A stretch of 64,000 nt of DNA, taken from Dasania marina DSM 21967 (lineage in GTDB: Bacteria; Pseudomonadota; Gammaproteobacteria; Pseudomonadales; Dasaniaceae). Below the pieces are notes generated by a model. It did not search any database and was not told where the DNA came from. It saw nothing but the letters and a program-made list of their open reading frames with translations. Every line of letters starts with the position of its first letter. Positions within the stretch are counted from its first letter, which is position 1. The stretch is from positions 186,001 to 250,000 of the forward strand of contig NZ_KB891575.1 in assembly GCF_000373485.1 (NCBI RefSeq), given 5' to 3'. The position numbers and the translations under genes are program-made. Positions 62,022 to 64,000 of the stretch are shown here, one piece after another.

Positions 62022-63224
62022 TTGTCTGTTAGACCCAGCCAAATACAACGCTTAAATGTACGCGATTTACAAATGGGCATGAGCGTCGTGGAGCTAGACC
62101 GGCCTTGGCTAGAGTCGCCCTTTACCGTACACGGTTTTAAAATCAAAACCCAACGCGAGCTCAGCCAACTGCAAGCGCTGTGTCGCTACGTTTATGTGGT
62201 CAATAAAAAGCCTAGGCCTATAGATCCGGTAGGCAAGCAGCTGGTACGCCATAAATACCGTAACACCCTCACCTTTGAACACGCCCTGCCCCAAGCCAAA
62301 AGCGCGCACCGGCAAGCCAAAAGTATTATTAAAGGGTTTTTTAAAAATATGCGCGCGGGCCGCAGCTTTGACGCCACCGTCGCCAAAAAAGCGGTGCAGC
62401 AATGTGTGGCTGCGGTTATTGCCAACCAAGAGGCCATGATTTGGCTGGGGCTATTAAAAGAGGTGGATGAATACACCGCCGAGCACAGCCTCAATGTCGC
62501 CGTATACGCCATTACCCTAGGCAGGGCCGAAGGCTTATCACCTGCCGATTTAGAAATATTGGGGCTGTGCGGCATGCTGCACGATATAGGCAAGGCCAAG
62601 GTGCCACTGGATGTATTAAATAAAGAGGGCGCACTTAGCGACACCGAATTTGCCCTACTCAAAAAACACACCAGCCATGGCCATGACATGTTAATGAGCA
62701 AACATGACATACCGGAAATTGCCGCCGAGGTTGCCCACAGCCATCACGAGCGCCTCAACGGCCGCGGCTACCCACGGCAGCTGCACGGCGATAAAATCTC
62801 CTATTTCAGCCGCATCGTCGCTATCGCCGACGCCTACGATGCCATTACCAGCAAACGCATATACAGCCCCGCCAAAACCGCCCTAGAGGGCCTGCGCATA
62901 TTATTAGGCGCACAGGGCAGTCATTTTGATGCCAACTTAGTCAACAAATTTATCGCCACTCTGGGCATATACCCCGCCGGCAGCGTAGCTGAACTCAGCA
63001 CTGGCGAAGCCGCCTTGGTCATGCCCACACCTCAAGCCAACAATGACAAACCACGCGTATTAGTGATACGCGACAGCGACAAGCAACCCTGCCCCAAGCG
63101 CCAGCTAGACCTAAGCCAAAACCCCAAAGACGATAACGGCGAGGTCATTACCATTAGGCACCTACTCTCCAACGGCTCATTTGGCATAGACTTGGCGCAT
63201 TATCACGACAAGATTACGGAATAA
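62022..63224 (+). CDS. HD-GYP domain protein, probable c-di-GMP phosphodiesterase
   Basis: A 400-residue cytosolic protein. The N-terminal ~100 residues fit the DUF3391 domain. The HD-GYP domain has AEHSLNVAVYAI, GMLHDIGKAKVP (about residue 186), HHERLNGRGYP (about 240) and ADAYDAITS, all catalytic signatures intact. It should degrade c-di-GMP to pGpG/GMP, so it could lower the signal that MshE reads. The TTG start at 62022 is chosen because GGAG is 7 bases upstream; a TTG at 62001 has no such site. The C-terminal ~90 residues are of unknown kind. Confidence 0.88.
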   Translation: MSVRPSQIQRLNVRDLQMGMSVVELDRPWLESPFTVHGFKIKTQRELSQLQALCRYVYVVNKKPRPIDPVGKQLVRHKYRNTLTFEHALPQAKSAHRQAKSIIKGFFKNMRAGRSFDATVAKKAVQQCVAAVIANQEAMIWLGLLKEVDEYTAEHSLNVAVYAITLGRAEGLSPADLEILGLCGMLHDIGKAKVPLDVLNKEGALSDTEFALLKKHTSHGHDMLMSKHDIPEIAAEVAHSHHERLNGRGYPRQLHGDKISYFSRIVAIADAYDAITSKRIYSPAKTALEGLRILLGAQGSHFDANLVNKFIATLGIYPAGSVAELSTGEAALVMPTPQANNDKPRVLVIRDSDKQPCPKRQLDLSQNPKDDNGEVITIRHLLSNGSFGIDLAHYHDKITE

Positions 63225-63234
63225 GCTGACCTTG

Positions 63235-63320
63235 TCAGCAGCTACAAGCAGCAAGCCTCAAGCTATAAGCCAACCCTCTTGAAGCTTGAAGCTTGCAGCT
63301 TGCCACTTATAGCTGCCCCT
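63235..63320. repeat. Imperfect inverted repeat (AGCTT/CAAGC-rich)
   Basis: CAGCTACAAGCAGCAAGC on the left pairs with GCTTGCAGCTTGCCACTTAT-type sequence on the right, with tandem TTGAAGC. It may act as a terminator for the HD-GYP gene. Similar AGCTT-rich pieces occur at 17279-17340 and 18110-18140. Confidence 0.6.
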
Positions 63321-63426
63321 TCCCCCTAGCACTTTTTTTTTACCGCAACAAGCTGCCCAGCGCCCTATGAATTCTGCATAATGCGCCTTTATTCTCCATG
63401 CCTAATAACAGAGCGTCAGTATCCTC

Positions 63427-64000
63427 ATGAGCAGTATTTTTCAACGTATCTCTGCAGAACTATCCATACAGCCCCAGCAAGTTAGCGCCGCCGTAGGCCT
63501 GTTAGATGAAGGTGCCACGGTGCCTTTTATCTCCCGTTACCGTAAAGAAGTTACCGGAGGCCTAGATGATAGCCAAATGCGTAACCTGGAAGAGCGCCTG
63601 CGCTACCTGCGCGAAATGGAAGACCGGCGCGCAGCCATATTGAAAAGCATAGAGGAACAGGGCAAGCTCAGCCCTGAGTTAGCCAGCGACATTCATGCTG
63701 CCGACACCAAAAACCGCTTAGAAGATTTATACCTACCCTATAAAAAGAAGCGCCGCACCAAAGGCCAAATCGCCATAGAGTCGGGCCTAGAGCCGCTAGC
63801 CGAGGCACTGCTAGCCAATCCCACCCTAGCTCCCGAAGTGGAAGCCGCTAACTATATAGACGCCGATAAAGGCGTAGCCGATATTAAATCCGCTTTAGAT
63901 GGCGCCAAGTACATATTAATGGAACGCTTCAGCGAAGACGCCAACCTCATCAGCCAATTGCGTAGCTACCTGTGGGAATTCGGCACCATGAGCAGCCGCA
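63427..64000 (+). CDS. tex: RNA-binding transcription accessory protein Tex, N-terminal part
   Basis: 191 codons lie in the window and the gene continues past the end. [39 protein letters not shown] and [14 protein letters not shown] are the conserved Tex N-terminal helical and YqgF-preceding region. Tex is a conserved RNA-binding factor with an S1 domain at the C-terminus (outside). ATG 63427 is the natural start; the frame is open to the window edge. Confidence 0.95.
   Translation, partial: MSSIFQRISAELSIQPQQVSAAVGLLDEGATVPFISRYRKEVTGGLDDSQMRNLEERLRYLREMEDRRAAILKSIEEQGKLSPELASDIHAADTKNRLEDLYLPYKKKRRTKGQIAIESGLEPLAEALLANPTLAPEVEAANYIDADKGVADIKSALDGAKYILMERFSEDANLISQLRSYLWEFGTMSSR

Overview
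The window is chromosomal DNA of a Gram-negative gammaproteobacterium, most likely a marine or aquatic one. The evidence is an MSHA-type pilus locus, large TonB-dependent receptors, a SecB/GrxC/YibN-GpmI-EnvC block and a YrfG-HslR-HslO-PckA block in the same order as in enteric bacteria, a Vibrio-type fused diaminobutyrate aminotransferase/decarboxylase, and outer-membrane lipoproteins. The species cannot be named from the sequence alone.

Layout. 1-11.5 kb (minus strand): an MSHA pilus locus running mshI, a PilN-like gene, mshJ-K-L-M-N-E-G, then a boundary holding about 24 copies of a 7-bp repeat, then the prepilin genes mshB, mshA, mshC and the first codons of mshD. 11.8-17.2 kb (plus): TetR regulator, TonB-dependent receptor and a TPR-sulfotransferase. 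17.2-18.15 kb: a gene-free repeat patch with a second 7-bp array and two related ~150-bp elements with terminal inverted repeats. 18.2-25.7 kb: trmL, secB, grxC and a rhodanese (minus), then gpmI, envC, ctpA and a YibQ-like deacetylase (plus). 25.7-29.6 kb: hisF, hisH, hisB (minus, with no hisA between hisH and hisF), then mutY, yggX and tRNA-Phe(GAA).

29.6-35.9 kb is an accessory zone behind the tRNA. It has hairpin-rich repeats copied several times, an AT-rich cassette of four lipoproteins (CsgG-like, an unknown, DUF4810-like, GNA1162-like) flanked by a 43-bp exact direct repeat, an HPP membrane protein, two gene remnants and a class II aldolase. 35.9-46.4 kb: the 1,3-diaminopropane-forming fusion enzyme, three small unknown genes (two related to each other), ggt, then yrfG-hslR-hslO-pckA.

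46.5-57.7 kb (minus strand) looks like one functional block: a solute-binding protein, an outer-membrane protein, an FTR1 iron permease, a cupredoxin, a sensor kinase and response regulator, a four-gene cluster (thermostable-hemolysin family, AMP-ligase, haem-oxygenase-like di-iron enzyme, SDR), a YejM-like membrane sulfatase-fold protein and a CDF transporter. Two CTTAA(G/T)-N5-CTTAAG direct repeats, the form of a PmrA/QseB-type operator, precede the four-gene cluster and the YejM-like gene. This suggests a metal-linked regulon of envelope and lipid genes.

57.9-61.95 kb is a thiamine-uptake operon (TonB receptor, thiamine-binding protein, PnuC/PnuT transporter, kinase) behind a clear TPP riboswitch. 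The window ends with an HD-GYP phosphodiesterase and the start of tex.
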